From the IMG/VR virus record IMGVR_UViG_3300023179_000110, positions 1 through 62,139 of that record: DNA of 62,139 nt; one strand, given 5' to 3'. The stretch is from a virus. The position numbers were made by a program, and so were the translations under genes. Shown here piece after piece: positions 33,924 to 41,253 of the stretch (the first letter of the stretch is position 1; every line of letters starts with the position of its first letter). Below the pieces are notes generated by a model. The model searched no databases, was not told where the DNA came from, and saw only the letters and a program-made list of their open reading frames with translations.

Positions 33924-34111
33924 TGAATCCTGATGAATGGCGAGGTTCTGGTGTTTTGTCATACGACATTTCGATGAAGGTTTCGTGCCCGAATGAGAAA
34001 TGTGATTTCGATGAAGTAGCAGATGTCCATGTTGATGATTGGAAGAACTATTGGTTCGATTGTCCCAAATGTGATTTCGATGACCAACTGGAAAACGACA
34101 CACCGTTTTAG
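33923..34111 (+). CDS. Zinc-finger-like small protein (62 residues)
   Basis: Two Cys pairs (VSCPNEKCDF and FDCPKCDF) separated by about 28 residues, in an acidic context. A two-knuckle zinc ribbon is likely. The start overlaps the upstream stop. Confidence 0.65.
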   Translation: MNPDEWRGSGVLSYDISMKVSCPNEKCDFDEVADVHVDDWKNYWFDCPKCDFDDQLENDTPF

Positions 34112-34170
34112 GTTGTTGCGGAAAACTAACGCCAATGCTAAATTGGCAACTAACCCCTCATGAAAGGAAC

Positions 34171-34581
34171 CCCATGAAGAAGCCCCTAATAGCCGTAATC
34201 GGCTCTGTACTGTTGGTGCTGACACTTACCGCTTGCGGTGGTGGGTCAACATCGGCAACCGATACAACAGACACCACAACTAGCAGTGATGTTGTTGATA
34301 CTCCCGTTGATAGTGGATTCACAACCAACGAGGATGAATTTTTGTACGATGTGCATGGTGTTGATAATTCGATTATCGAACGAAACACCGATTCAAGAAT
34401 TGTCGAAGTTGGTCACACTGTTTGCGACACATTGGATTCTGGTGAAACCGTCACCACGATTTCAAATTACCTAATGTCAACTGGTGATTACGAAGGCGAT
34501 ACCGCAATCGAATTTGTGGCATCAATGGTTGCTGGTGCAGTAATCAATCTTTGCCCCGAATACAAATACCAGTTGCCGTAA
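34171..34581 (+). CDS. Lipoprotein with DUF732-like domain
   Basis: ATG 34171 follows AAAGGAACCCC. The product (136 residues) begins with a lipoprotein signal: MKKPLIAVIGSVLLVLTLTAC, with the lipidated Cys at position 21, then a Thr/Ser/Asp-rich linker. The C-terminal part (VEVGHTVCDTLDSGETV, AGAVINLCPEY) matches the DUF732 pattern known from actinobacterial secreted proteins. It would be displayed on the outer face of the cell membrane, where phage lipoproteins often block superinfection. Confidence 0.8.
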   Translation, partial: PMKKPLIAVIGSVLLVLTLTACGGGSTSATDTTDTTTSSDVVDTPVDSGFTTNEDEFLYDVHGVDNSIIERNTDSRIVEVGHTVCDTLDSGETVTTISNYLMSTGDYEGDTAIEFVASMVAGAVINLCPEYKYQLP

Positions 34582-34748
34582 TGGTGACAAATCAATTTGG
34601 TACAGAGTGCCCACACTTTGTAATCAAAACCGCAGATGCTGTGACGCTGGCAAATGTCACTGGTTCAGTATTTTGCGAATTATGTAAAAACCCCGAAACT
34701 CCACAAACTTTGTGGGAAAGGAAATTTGGTCAAGATGGCGAAAACTAA
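34581..34748 (+). CDS. Small Cys-containing protein, unknown (55 residues)
   Basis: The ATG at 34581 overlaps the lipoprotein stop (TAATG). MVTNQFGTECPHFVIKTADA, then VFCELCKNPE; the three Cys and a His could bind zinc. It overlaps the next gene by 14 bases. Confidence 0.6.
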   Translation: MVTNQFGTECPHFVIKTADAVTLANVTGSVFCELCKNPETPQTLWERKFGQDGEN

Positions 34749-34962
34749 AAACCTAACTGGTATGAAGTGGCTACGCTCCGAGATGGAACGCAATGGCTAC
34801 ACATCGCTAGAAGCGGTAGCAAGTGAAATGAGCATCAATCGTGGAAATCTCTATCGGTACTTTACTTTTGAGAATCGTCCAAGCATTGACATGTTGCCTG
34901 TAATCGCTGTGGCATTAGACACCACAATTGACGATGTGCTAATTGCCCTAGAAGTGGTTTAA
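34735..34962 (+). CDS. Cro/CI-like helix-turn-helix regulator
   Basis: ATG 34735 gives 75 residues: MAKTKNLTGMKWLRSEMERN, then TSLEAVASEMSINRGNLYRYF, an XRE-type helix-turn-helix, then PSIDMLPVIAVALDTTIDDVL. GGAAAGGAAATTT lies upstream. It could repress early promoters, including the divergent one at 32.4 kb; no operator is proven. Confidence 0.78.
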   Translation: MAKTKNLTGMKWLRSEMERNGYTSLEAVASEMSINRGNLYRYFTFENRPSIDMLPVIAVALDTTIDDVLIALEVV

Positions 34963-35108
34963 TCAACTCAGGTTGTTTGACCCCATAATCTTGCCGACAA
35001 CAATTTTGCCTCCTATCTCAAATTTGTTGTTCATCAGACTGGGTTGCTCCGCCAGTGGCAAACACGGAGCCTCTAAACTTAAGCAAGAATTTAAAAAAAG
35101 GAACTCGC
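34963..35108 (+). other. Non-coding gap inside the plus island
   Basis: A 146-base gap follows the HTH regulator. It begins with an interrupted inverted repeat, CAACTCAGGTTG, which could be an operator or weak hairpin. No promoter of the shared type and no ORF is visible; a ribosome site (AAAAAAAGGAACTC) closes it. Confidence 0.4.
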
Positions 35109-35468
35109 ATGGCTGAAATTGTCGAATTTGGTAAAGAAGATGTTGGTCGCCTAATTGACGCATCGCAGGGCTGGAGAGTAATCGGTGGTGCAATTCGATT
35201 AGCGGTAACTGCTGGATACCAAATCACTGCATCGGACGCAATTGCCGTTGAAGCGTTTGAAAATGAATTTCCTAAATACACTGATGCGTTTGGAATAGTC
35301 CGAGAAACGGCTCAGACGCTTTTTGACGAGAACGGATTGGCTGACCGTGCAATTACATGGCTTAACAAAGAAAAGGCTCCAGAGGGCTGTGTTTTCCATT
35401 TTCATGAAGGTGCTTTTTATTTGTCTGAACTTGAGGAAACGGATTCTAAGGAAGAATCACATGGCTAG
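35109..35468 (+). CDS. Small soluble protein, unknown (119 residues)
   Basis: ATG 35109 with AAAGGAACTCGC upstream. The protein is acidic and helical: MAEIVEFGKEDVGRLIDASQ, LAVTAGYQITASDAIAVEAF, FHFHEGAFYLSELEE. It overlaps the following gene by eight bases. No family recognised. Confidence 0.65.
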   Translation: MAEIVEFGKEDVGRLIDASQGWRVIGGAIRLAVTAGYQITASDAIAVEAFENEFPKYTDAFGIVRETAQTLFDENGLADRAITWLNKEKAPEGCVFHFHEGAFYLSELEETDSKEESHG

Positions 35469-35622
35469 TGAAGAAGAACTAAACAAGATTTTTGGTCAAG
35501 CACACAATTCGCTGGTGCAAGGTGCAATTGCAATGCACGAACTTTATTTATCTTTTATCCAAGCAGGATTTACCGAAGAGCAAGCATTAAAACTTGTCGT
35601 TGAGGTCATGAAGGGGAACTGA
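35461..35622 (+). CDS. Small helical protein, unknown (53 residues)
   Basis: MASEEELNKIFGQAHNSLVQ then MHELYLSFIQAGFTEEQALKLV, a helical protein with a GFTEEQAL motif resembling a UBA-like small helix bundle seen in phage proteins. Starts within the end of the previous gene. Confidence 0.65.
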   Translation: MASEEELNKIFGQAHNSLVQGAIAMHELYLSFIQAGFTEEQALKLVVEVMKGN

Positions 35623-35702
35623 TGATTGGTTGGGCTTTTGTCGGCATCATGATTTGGATTCTTGGAATCATTTTATGGATTAACTATGACAGAAATCGGT
35701 AA
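35622..35702 (+). CDS. Single-pass membrane peptide (26 residues)
   Basis: ATG 35622 overlaps the previous TGA (TGATG). The peptide is one hydrophobic helix (IGWAFVGIMIWILGIILWI) followed by NYDRNR. The coupled start and membrane-like composition support it; role unknown. Confidence 0.55.
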   Translation: MIGWAFVGIMIWILGIILWINYDRNR

Positions 35703-35835
35703 CGAAATTTCCGTTAGATGTAATTGGTGCGACAAGCCAACTCATGAACCTCAAGTTTTCAAGGGCTGGAACATTTTGTGCCCAAAGTGCTTTAAATACG
35801 CCTTTTCTGAGTGGTTTGAGGATGGTAATAACTAA
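35686..35835 (+). CDS. Zinc-ribbon microprotein (49 residues)
   Basis: MTEIGNEISVRCNWCDKPTH and WNILCPKCFKYAF give two CxxC pairs about 17 residues apart. It overlaps the membrane peptide by 17 bases in another frame, and its stop lies in the next promoter motif. Confidence 0.65.
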   Translation: MTEIGNEISVRCNWCDKPTHEPQVFKGWNILCPKCFKYAFSEWFEDGNN

Positions 35836-35854
35836 ACCAAAAGTGTGTTACAAT
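35831..35854 (+). promoter_or_regulatory. Early-type promoter, shared spacer motif, plus strand (copy 5)
   Basis: CTAAACCAAAAGTGTGT followed by TACAAT at 35849-35854, identical to copy 2 through spacer and -10 box although on the opposite strand. It precedes AGGAAGGACAAA and the gene at 35880. Confidence 0.8.
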
Positions 35855-35879
35855 GAAGTGTAGCGATAGGAAGGACAAA

Positions 35880-36017
35880 ATGAAAACCTACAAGATAACA
35901 CTGGAATGCGATGAAGCCACAGCCAAGCAAATTTTGGCAATAGACGGAAAAGTGCTAAATGACAGGTGGCTGAAAATCATCGCTGTCGAAAAAGAAAAAA
36001 AGAAGGCAGGTAAGTAA
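35880..36017 (+). CDS. Small basic protein, unknown (45 residues)
   Basis: MKTYKITLECDEATAKQILA then GKVLNDRWLKIIAVEKEKKK, a small alpha/beta peptide with a Lys-rich end. Preceded by AGGAAGGACAAA; its stop overlaps the next ATG. Confidence 0.65.
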   Translation: MKTYKITLECDEATAKQILAIDGKVLNDRWLKIIAVEKEKKKAGK

Positions 36018-36274
36018 TGGCGACTGTAACTAAGAAGCAAGCAGAAAAAGCCTTTACTCAAATCAAAAACAAATACAAGGGTTATTGGTCGGTTGAAAAT
36101 AATGCACCTAAATTGGTGAAGGATTGGAACTGGTCAGGAACCACTGCACCATACGCAATCATTTGGGAAGAGGGTCCATTTGAATGGGCAATTGACGCAT
36201 CGTTCAGCGTAAAAGTGGAAGGCGTGTTTGCTGAACCTTACACAAGTTGGGCACTAGGAATCTTTAAGGACTAA
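36017..36274 (+). CDS. Small protein, unknown (85 residues)
   Basis: MATVTKKQAEKAFTQIKNKY, WNWSGTTAPYAIIWEEGPFEWA, ends ALGIFKD. Similar short proteins with WxxSGTTA-PYAIIWEEGP occur in actinophages; function unknown. Confidence 0.68.
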   Translation: MATVTKKQAEKAFTQIKNKYKGYWSVENNAPKLVKDWNWSGTTAPYAIIWEEGPFEWAIDASFSVKVEGVFAEPYTSWALGIFKD

Positions 36275-36276
36275 AC

Positions 36277-36498
36277 ATGAACTGTCAGATTTGTGAACCG
36301 CTACTAGGTCGGGTTGTTCCGATGGAACGAGTCGTGCATAAGAAGCGAGAAGTCACGGGTTACACAAAACGACCTCGTGGTGGTTGGGCATACAAACGCA
36401 AAACCCTTGGTGAGAGTGTTAGTTGGTACTGTCCAAACAGTTTCTCGCATACAATCGTGGAAGAGGAAAATGATGAAACGGATAAAAGCGACACCTGA
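36277..36498 (+). CDS. Small basic Cys protein, unknown (73 residues)
   Basis: MNCQICEPLLGRVVPMERVV starts with a CxxC, followed by a basic centre (KKREVTGYTKRPRGG) and WYCPNSFSH. May bind zinc and nucleic acid. It overlaps the next gene by 29 bases. Confidence 0.6.
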   Translation: MNCQICEPLLGRVVPMERVVHKKREVTGYTKRPRGGWAYKRKTLGESVSWYCPNSFSHTIVEEENDETDKSDT

Positions 36499-36607
36499 GC
36501 AACTCAAGGCTCGGCTAGAACTTCGGCGTTCATCAGCGTCAGGTGCCCACACATCAAAAAAGGTTTACAAGCGGAAACCCAAACATGCTTGCAATCTTGA
36601 CGATTAG
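36470..36607 (+). CDS. Very basic small protein (45 residues)
   Basis: MMKRIKATPEQLKARLELRR, then SKKVYKRKPKHACNLDD. GGAAGAGGAAA precedes the double ATG at 36470. Probably nucleic-acid binding by charge alone. Last gene of the plus island, directly before the terminator. Confidence 0.6.
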   Translation: MMKRIKATPEQLKARLELRRSSASGAHTSKKVYKRKPKHACNLDD

Positions 36608-36626
36608 TCCTTAGAATCAGACATAG

Positions 36627-36672
36627 AAAAACCCCTGAAGGTTAATGGGAAGTCACCTTTAGGGGTTTTTTG
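36627..36672. terminator. Bidirectional terminator between convergent operons
   Basis: AAAACCCCTGAAGGT at 36627-36641 pairs with ACCTTTAGGGGTTTT at 36655-36669, giving a 15-base stem with one G-T pair, followed by TT on the plus strand and an A-to-T run on the other. It separates the plus island from the minus-strand lysis genes and can stop both. Confidence 0.9.
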
Positions 36673-36675
36673 CTG

Positions 36676-37095
36676 TTATTTACCCTTGTAACGGAAAATC
36701 CATTTAGGGTTAACGCCTTTACCAACTTGCCAAAATGGTGTTGGTTGTGCTTCAAAATGTAGATGCGAGCCCGAATGAGCGTTGCCTTCAACTCCGACAT
36801 CTGCAATGTGCTGACCCATCTTTACGAAATCGCCAGCCTTCACATAAACCTTTTTTACATGTGCGTAGGTGCAGTAATAAGTTTTGAAACGGAATTTGTG
36901 TTTGATTGTTGGTGAGAATTTTCCTAGGGCTGAACCTTGGGCACCAACTGATGTAACGATTCCATCGGCAACCGCATAAACGGGTGTTCCAAGCGGTGCC
37001 CCGAAATCTACGCCTTGATGCCATCCCGACATCCACTGCGTACCTTTTACCCCGTATTCACAAGTGACTTTTGGGTTTTTTACTGGGTATGCCAT
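36676..37095 (-). CDS. M23-type endopeptidase (endolysin)
   Basis: This 139-residue protein is little more than an M23 domain: HQGVDFGAPLGTPVYAVADG with the first His and Asp zinc ligands (residues 26-30), CTYAHV, and GSHLHFEAQ with the final His ligands. It cuts peptide bridges in peptidoglycan. Position after the fibre and holin genes and immediately before the terminator fits an endolysin. No signal peptide is seen, so release would need the holin. Confidence 0.88.
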   Translation of the reverse strand: MAYPVKNPKVTCEYGVKGTQWMSGWHQGVDFGAPLGTPVYAVADGIVTSVGAQGSALGKFSPTIKHKFRFKTYYCTYAHVKKVYVKAGDFVKMGQHIADVGVEGNAHSGSHLHFEAQPTPFWQVGKGVNPKWIFRYKGK

Positions 37096-37316
37096 TATTC
37101 TGCACTTCCTCTACCGTATCGGGAATCCTGTGGATTCAAATAATTAATAGCAATGGTCAAAATAGCAATTACAACTGCTGACAGGGCTGGTGACAAATTA
37201 AATGCACTGATGTTATCCAATAACCACACTGCACTAGCACCAAAACCAATTTTTAGGGCTGTGCCAACTGGACTGGTCGCAACCATGTGTAAAAACTTTT
37301 CCCAATACTTTTTCAT
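37095..37316 (-). CDS. Holin-like membrane protein
   Basis: I start at ATG 37316 because the frame further upstream overlaps the real small gene at 37354-37470. The 73-residue product begins MKKYWEKFLHMVATSPVGTA, then has two hydrophobic stretches (KIGFGASAVWLLDNI and LSPALSAVVIAILTIAI) and a charged end. Size, topology and position before the endolysin suggest a holin. Confidence 0.72.
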   Translation of the reverse strand: MKKYWEKFLHMVATSPVGTALKIGFGASAVWLLDNISAFNLSPALSAVVIAILTIAINYLNPQDSRYGRGSAE

Positions 37317-37353
37317 GATTTGATGGTACCTCTGTTTTTTGACAATCGGGTTT

Positions 37354-37470
37354 TTAGCCACGGGATTTGCGTAAATGTGCAAGATTAAATTGAATTCCTT
37401 TACAGCAATCTGCGTATGATTCATGGTCTTGTGTTGGACATCCTTCTCTGCAATTTGGATTTCTTTCCAT
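37354..37470 (-). CDS. Small Cys-rich phage protein (38 residues)
   Basis: ATG 37470 overlaps the fibre stop (TAATG) and the frame ends at TAA 37354. The sequence MERNPNCREGCPTQDHESYA followed by DCCKGIQF matches a short Cys/His pattern (C..GCPTQDH.SY..C) common in phages near tail fibre and lysis genes; function unknown. Confidence 0.75.
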   Translation of the reverse strand: MERNPNCREGCPTQDHESYADCCKGIQFNLAHLRKSRG

Positions 37471-39737
37471 TACAACATCACCGTCCAGTTTGTGCCATCT
37501 GTTACCAATAAGGCTGAACTGCCAGCCGTGGCAGGAAGAATTGCGTTACCTAATGTGCGTGAATTTTTAGGGTAAACATTGGATGACGCTGAATTTATTG
37601 CTCCACCGCCAACATTTAAAATACGGATTTCCACACCAGCCAATGCTGTCGGCAATGTTACTGTGCATCCTGTTGCTGAAGTTAAAACAACATTGATGTT
37701 TGTTAATGTAATTGTGTATGTAGTTCCTGCTTGAACGCTTGGTGTTCCGTTTGATAAACGAATGTTTGGCATTACAGGTGTGCCAGTAAAACTTGGTGAA
37801 GCAGACCTTACTGTTGAACCTGTGCCAGTAGATGTCGTTACTCCTGTTCCTCCGTACAAAACTGGAATAACTCCAGCATTCCAAGCACCTGTTGTAATTG
37901 TTCCAACTGTTGTAATGTCTGTTCCAACAAGGGCTGACGCTAGCACCGTACCTGCTGTTAAACCTACACCAGAACCGTAAAATTGGCTTGCTGTTACGCT
38001 TGATGTTGTAGTAATTGTTTGATTGCTTGTGATTTGACCAACATTTAAACTGTTAGCAACAATTCCGCCATCTTTTTGAACATAGGCAACAGGACTTGTA
38101 GCACTGCTACTGCCTTGTTTCCATTCGGTTAAATTGCCAGAAACCGTAATTGCTGTAACTGTTCCATTAACACCGCTTACATTATTACCTCCAGTTAAAA
38201 GTCCAATGGTGCTACCACCCAAGGTACCAATTTGATAAGTACCATTACCTGCTGTCATTCCACTTAAAGTAACCCATTGGTTTACAAATAATCCAGTAGT
38301 AATACCATTTGTTACTTGAACATAACTAAATGGCGTATTGTTATTTAAAAAACTAACAGAATAGGTAATTGTTCCTGTTGGTTGTATTACTAAAGGTGCA
38401 TTTGAACCTGTTGACGATGAATTAACTAAAACCTGACCACTACCACTTTGGGTAATGTTTCCTGTTCCGCTACTTGTAATACTTCCTGAACCAGAAACAT
38501 TTATCGAACCATTGCTGACATTTAATCCAGAACTAGGAATTGATGCTGGCGGTGTACCAATCACCATTCCTTGAACTGAAACGCCACCTGACGCATTGTA
38601 AGCAACAAGGCTTGATGCGGTTTGACCTAATGCACCTTGTAAATTTCCAGCCATAGAACGAGGTGCCCAGTTTGTTGAATCGGCTGATGGTGCTGTAGTA
38701 CCTGCACCAGCAACACGGCGAACATAATAACCCGTTTGATAAAGAACAAGGTCGCCAACTGCATAAGTGGTACCAGAAACCCATGTTGTAGCAACAGGGA
38801 TAGCGGTTTGACCCGTGCCACCATTGCTAACTGGAACCGTACCTAAACCAATTGTTCCCGTAGATGTGATTGTTCCACCTGTTAATGGTGAAGAAGCGGT
38901 AATTGAGGTTACACCCGTAACAGGAAAATTAGTGTTTTTCCATACAGAATTTGCTGAATCGTAAGAAATGGTTTGCCCGTCAGCAAGTGAAGAAATTTGT
39001 ACATTGTGTAATTCTTCCAACTCGAAACCGTTTTGAGGTTTTACATAAATAACGCCATTGTTTTGTTGGGCACGAAGAACATAGCCAACAAAAACCATGT
39101 GTGTTGGGGCTGAAGGTTTATTAGCAATACCAAAAACCATGCCACCAGCCGTAGTCCCAGATAACCAAATTGGGTCGCCATCTGAAGCAGAACCTGTGTT
39201 TATTCCTGTCAAAATTCCTTCGGTGGCAACATAACCAAAAGCGTTAACTGCTAAATCTTGTTCCAATACACCAAGAGTTTTTGATGATGTTGCCTCACTA
39301 TTTGCTTGGGCTAATGCAATAAGGGGATTGGCTCCAACTGCACTGTTGATGTAAACAACTTGACCCTTGGTCATTACTGACCCTGACCCATTTTTTACAT
39401 AAACATGAACTTGTTGGGCTGTGGCACTATTGGTTGCTATGTCGTAAACCGTTTTAACGCTGTTTGGTGTAGCACCCGTTGTGGTGCTTGTGCTGGATAC
39501 GGAATCTTCCAACTGCACTGCACCTTTTTGTGCGGTGGTTGCGTCATTGATAGCCACGGTTTTGGTTGTGCTGTTGTATGTAATTGGGGATGTTGCGTTA
39601 ACAACCCCTGATGGACCCTGTAGCCCAATGTCGGACACGGTAACAGCAACTGGTGATTCTGTAACGCTTACTGCTACAGCATTTTCGGTAGTTGTAATTT
39701 CAACTATTTGTTCAGTGGTACTAATTTCACCAGCCAT
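37470..39737 (-). CDS. Tail fibre / receptor-binding protein
   Basis: 755 residues, rich in Thr, Ser, Gly and Val. After an N-terminal beta region with a short GLQGPSG collagen-like turn, there is a run of repeats such as ITASSPLTGGTITSTGTIGLG and VPVSNGGTGQTAI, typical of trimeric fibres, and a beta C-terminus (AGSSALLVTDGTNW). It probably mediates host recognition. No chaperone domain or depolymerase motif is visible. Confidence 0.82.
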   Translation of the reverse strand: MAGEISTTEQIVEITTTENAVAVSVTESPVAVTVSDIGLQGPSGVVNATSPITYNSTTKTVAINDATTAQKGAVQLEDSVSSTSTTTGATPNSVKTVYDIATNSATAQQVHVYVKNGSGSVMTKGQVVYINSAVGANPLIALAQANSEATSSKTLGVLEQDLAVNAFGYVATEGILTGINTGSASDGDPIWLSGTTAGGMVFGIANKPSAPTHMVFVGYVLRAQQNNGVIYVKPQNGFELEELHNVQISSLADGQTISYDSANSVWKNTNFPVTGVTSITASSPLTGGTITSTGTIGLGTVPVSNGGTGQTAIPVATTWVSGTTYAVGDLVLYQTGYYVRRVAGAGTTAPSADSTNWAPRSMAGNLQGALGQTASSLVAYNASGGVSVQGMVIGTPPASIPSSGLNVSNGSINVSGSGSITSSGTGNITQSGSGQVLVNSSSTGSNAPLVIQPTGTITYSVSFLNNNTPFSYVQVTNGITTGLFVNQWVTLSGMTAGNGTYQIGTLGGSTIGLLTGGNNVSGVNGTVTAITVSGNLTEWKQGSSSATSPVAYVQKDGGIVANSLNVGQITSNQTITTTSSVTASQFYGSGVGLTAGTVLASALVGTDITTVGTITTGAWNAGVIPVLYGGTGVTTSTGTGSTVRSASPSFTGTPVMPNIRLSNGTPSVQAGTTYTITLTNINVVLTSATGCTVTLPTALAGVEIRILNVGGGAINSASSNVYPKNSRTLGNAILPATAGSSALLVTDGTNWTVML

Positions 39738-39745
39738 GAAAACCC

Positions 39746-40069
39746 CTATTTGTTGGTGCGGTTGCTTACGGTGATGGTTCCCTGCATAAGTGATGTTGGA
39801 TGACCACTGGTATCTGTGATTTCAAAATCGTACACAAATTCGCCAATACCCATAGCGGTGGCTTGGGCACTTGTAATTGTTATGGTGAAACTGCCGTTAG
39901 CAAGGGTAATGCCATTATTTTTGGTCAGGGCTAATAACACAGATGAATCAAGGTGTGCCCGTACAGTAAATCTGGCTGTGTAATCGGTTAAATTGTATCC
40001 AGCCATGGTGAACTGTTGGCTCCAATAAGAAGCCGTAGGTACCTCAAAATCGTATGTGCCGTATTTCAT
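39746..40069 (-). CDS. Baseplate/fibre-associated beta protein
   Basis: 107 residues with alternating strands (ARFTVRAHLDSSVLLALTK, NGSFTITITSAQATAM, YDFEITDTSG). This is the pattern of small BppU-like N-terminal domains that link fibres to the baseplate. It lies directly before the fibre gene and overlaps the tagged protein stop by one base. Confidence 0.65.
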   Translation of the reverse strand: MKYGTYDFEVPTASYWSQQFTMAGYNLTDYTARFTVRAHLDSSVLLALTKNNGITLANGSFTITITSAQATAMGIGEFVYDFEITDTSGHPTSLMQGTITVSNRTNK

Positions 40070-40677
40070 TAATCATCAGCCTCTAAAGATTTTTTTAAAA
40101 GATTTTTAGTAGTAGCAAATTTACGCAAATGGGCTTCCGCATAACCAAATCCAGCCAAATAAGCCGTAGCATAATCGTATGTACCAAAATCATTAGTAAT
40201 TATGTATCGTTTTGGTTTTCGTAAACTACTCAACTTTACAGGTTTTTCACCGTGGCTAGTTTTTTGCTCCCAATACTTAATGCCATCCTCAAACGCTTTA
40301 CGCCCAGTGTTTCTGCTATTACCAACTGATGCATAGGCTCGCATGGCCGCTGTATGTGTTAATTTTTTAAACACTTCAATGTCATCATTTTTTATTGCGT
40401 CTTCAATTTCTTGTGGACTGAATTTGCGTTTTGTTGATGCTGGGCTTACATAATCTGATTTGGGTTTTGTTGTGTTGGTGGTGCTGGGTGCATTATTAGT
40501 GGTGTTAGGTGTTGGATTAGGTGCAACATCAACATTGGAATTGCCACCATTATTGGAACCACCATGTGCCCAATTACCGTGTGCTGATTGGTCGCCTGAA
40601 CCATGCTTCTCTAGTTTTTCTGCTAAAGATTCCATCTGGTCTTCTAGTTCTTGAAGAATTTCGCCAAGATTGCCCAT
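40069..40677 (-). CDS. Tagged protein near terminase (202 residues)
   Basis: N-terminal amphipathic coil (LGEILQELEDQMESLAEKL) leads straight into a tag variant, EKHGSGDQSAHGNWAHGG (about 23-40), then a low-complexity Asn/Thr linker and a helical C-terminal domain with SRNTGRKAFEDGIKYWEQK and ATAYLAGFGYAEAHL. It is outside the accessory block yet shares the tag. Possibly a fibre or baseplate-associated protein. A weak relation to the next gene is visible. Confidence 0.7.
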   Translation of the reverse strand: MGNLGEILQELEDQMESLAEKLEKHGSGDQSAHGNWAHGGSNNGGNSNVDVAPNPTPNTTNNAPSTTNTTKPKSDYVSPASTKRKFSPQEIEDAIKNDDIEVFKKLTHTAAMRAYASVGNSRNTGRKAFEDGIKYWEQKTSHGEKPVKLSSLRKPKRYIITNDFGTYDYATAYLAGFGYAEAHLRKFATTKNLLKKSLEADD

Positions 40678-40694
40678 CGTTAACTCCTAAATTT

Positions 40695-41204
40695 TTAATA
40701 ATTATTTGCGTTCGGATGATGCTCTGCAAGATACATGCCAAAATCGTAAGCATTTCTTTCTTCGGGAGTCATGTCTTCAACACCCCAATTGGTGTCATAG
40801 CCCATTGTTGATGCTAAACCTGAATCGTATTTTTTCCCATGATTAATGCCATCTCGCCCCATGTCTATGGCTTGTTTAAATTTTCGACCTCGTTGGCGTT
40901 GTGTTGTTAACCATTTGCCCAATTGTGCATTTGAAGCGGTTGACCAATCTTTCTGGGTAGTGCCAGCAAAAGGTGCTGAAGTTGATGGTTTTACATCTTC
41001 TGAAGTCAATTTTATTTTTTGTCGGGTTGAAACAACGGCTGGACCTGATGTGGGTTTACCGCTAATAATTTTTTTGTCCCCACCTGAACCACCTGTAGCC
41101 CAATTACCATGAGAACTCTGGTCATGAGAACCGCCACCATGTTTTTCTAAACGGGTACGCAAAGATTCAATTTGTGTTTCTAATGCTTTTAATAAATTTT
41201 CCAC
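40695..41204 (-). CDS. Tagged protein near terminase (169 residues)
   Basis: Begins with MENLLKALETQIESLRTRLE, a coiled coil, then the tag HGGGSHDQSSHGNWATGG (about 20-37), a Thr/Pro/Lys linker and a C-terminal helical domain (GRKFKQAIDMGRDG, YDFGMYLAEHH). Same design as its neighbour, so the two are probably diverged duplicates. First gene after terminase. Confidence 0.7.
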   Translation of the reverse strand: MENLLKALETQIESLRTRLEKHGGGSHDQSSHGNWATGGSGGDKKIISGKPTSGPAVVSTRQKIKLTSEDVKPSTSAPFAGTTQKDWSTASNAQLGKWLTTQRQRGRKFKQAIDMGRDGINHGKKYDSGLASTMGYDTNWGVEDMTPEERNAYDFGMYLAEHHPNANNY

Positions 41205-41253
41205 AGCAACTCCTTAGTTTGGTGCGATTTACTTTACCAAACAAAAATAACGA

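Noticed and set aside
41214-41253. TTTGGT...ACCAAA between TerL and the tagged gene as another shared-spacer promoter
   Set aside because: It resembles the motif only in ACCAAA and lacks the GTGTGT and -10 parts.
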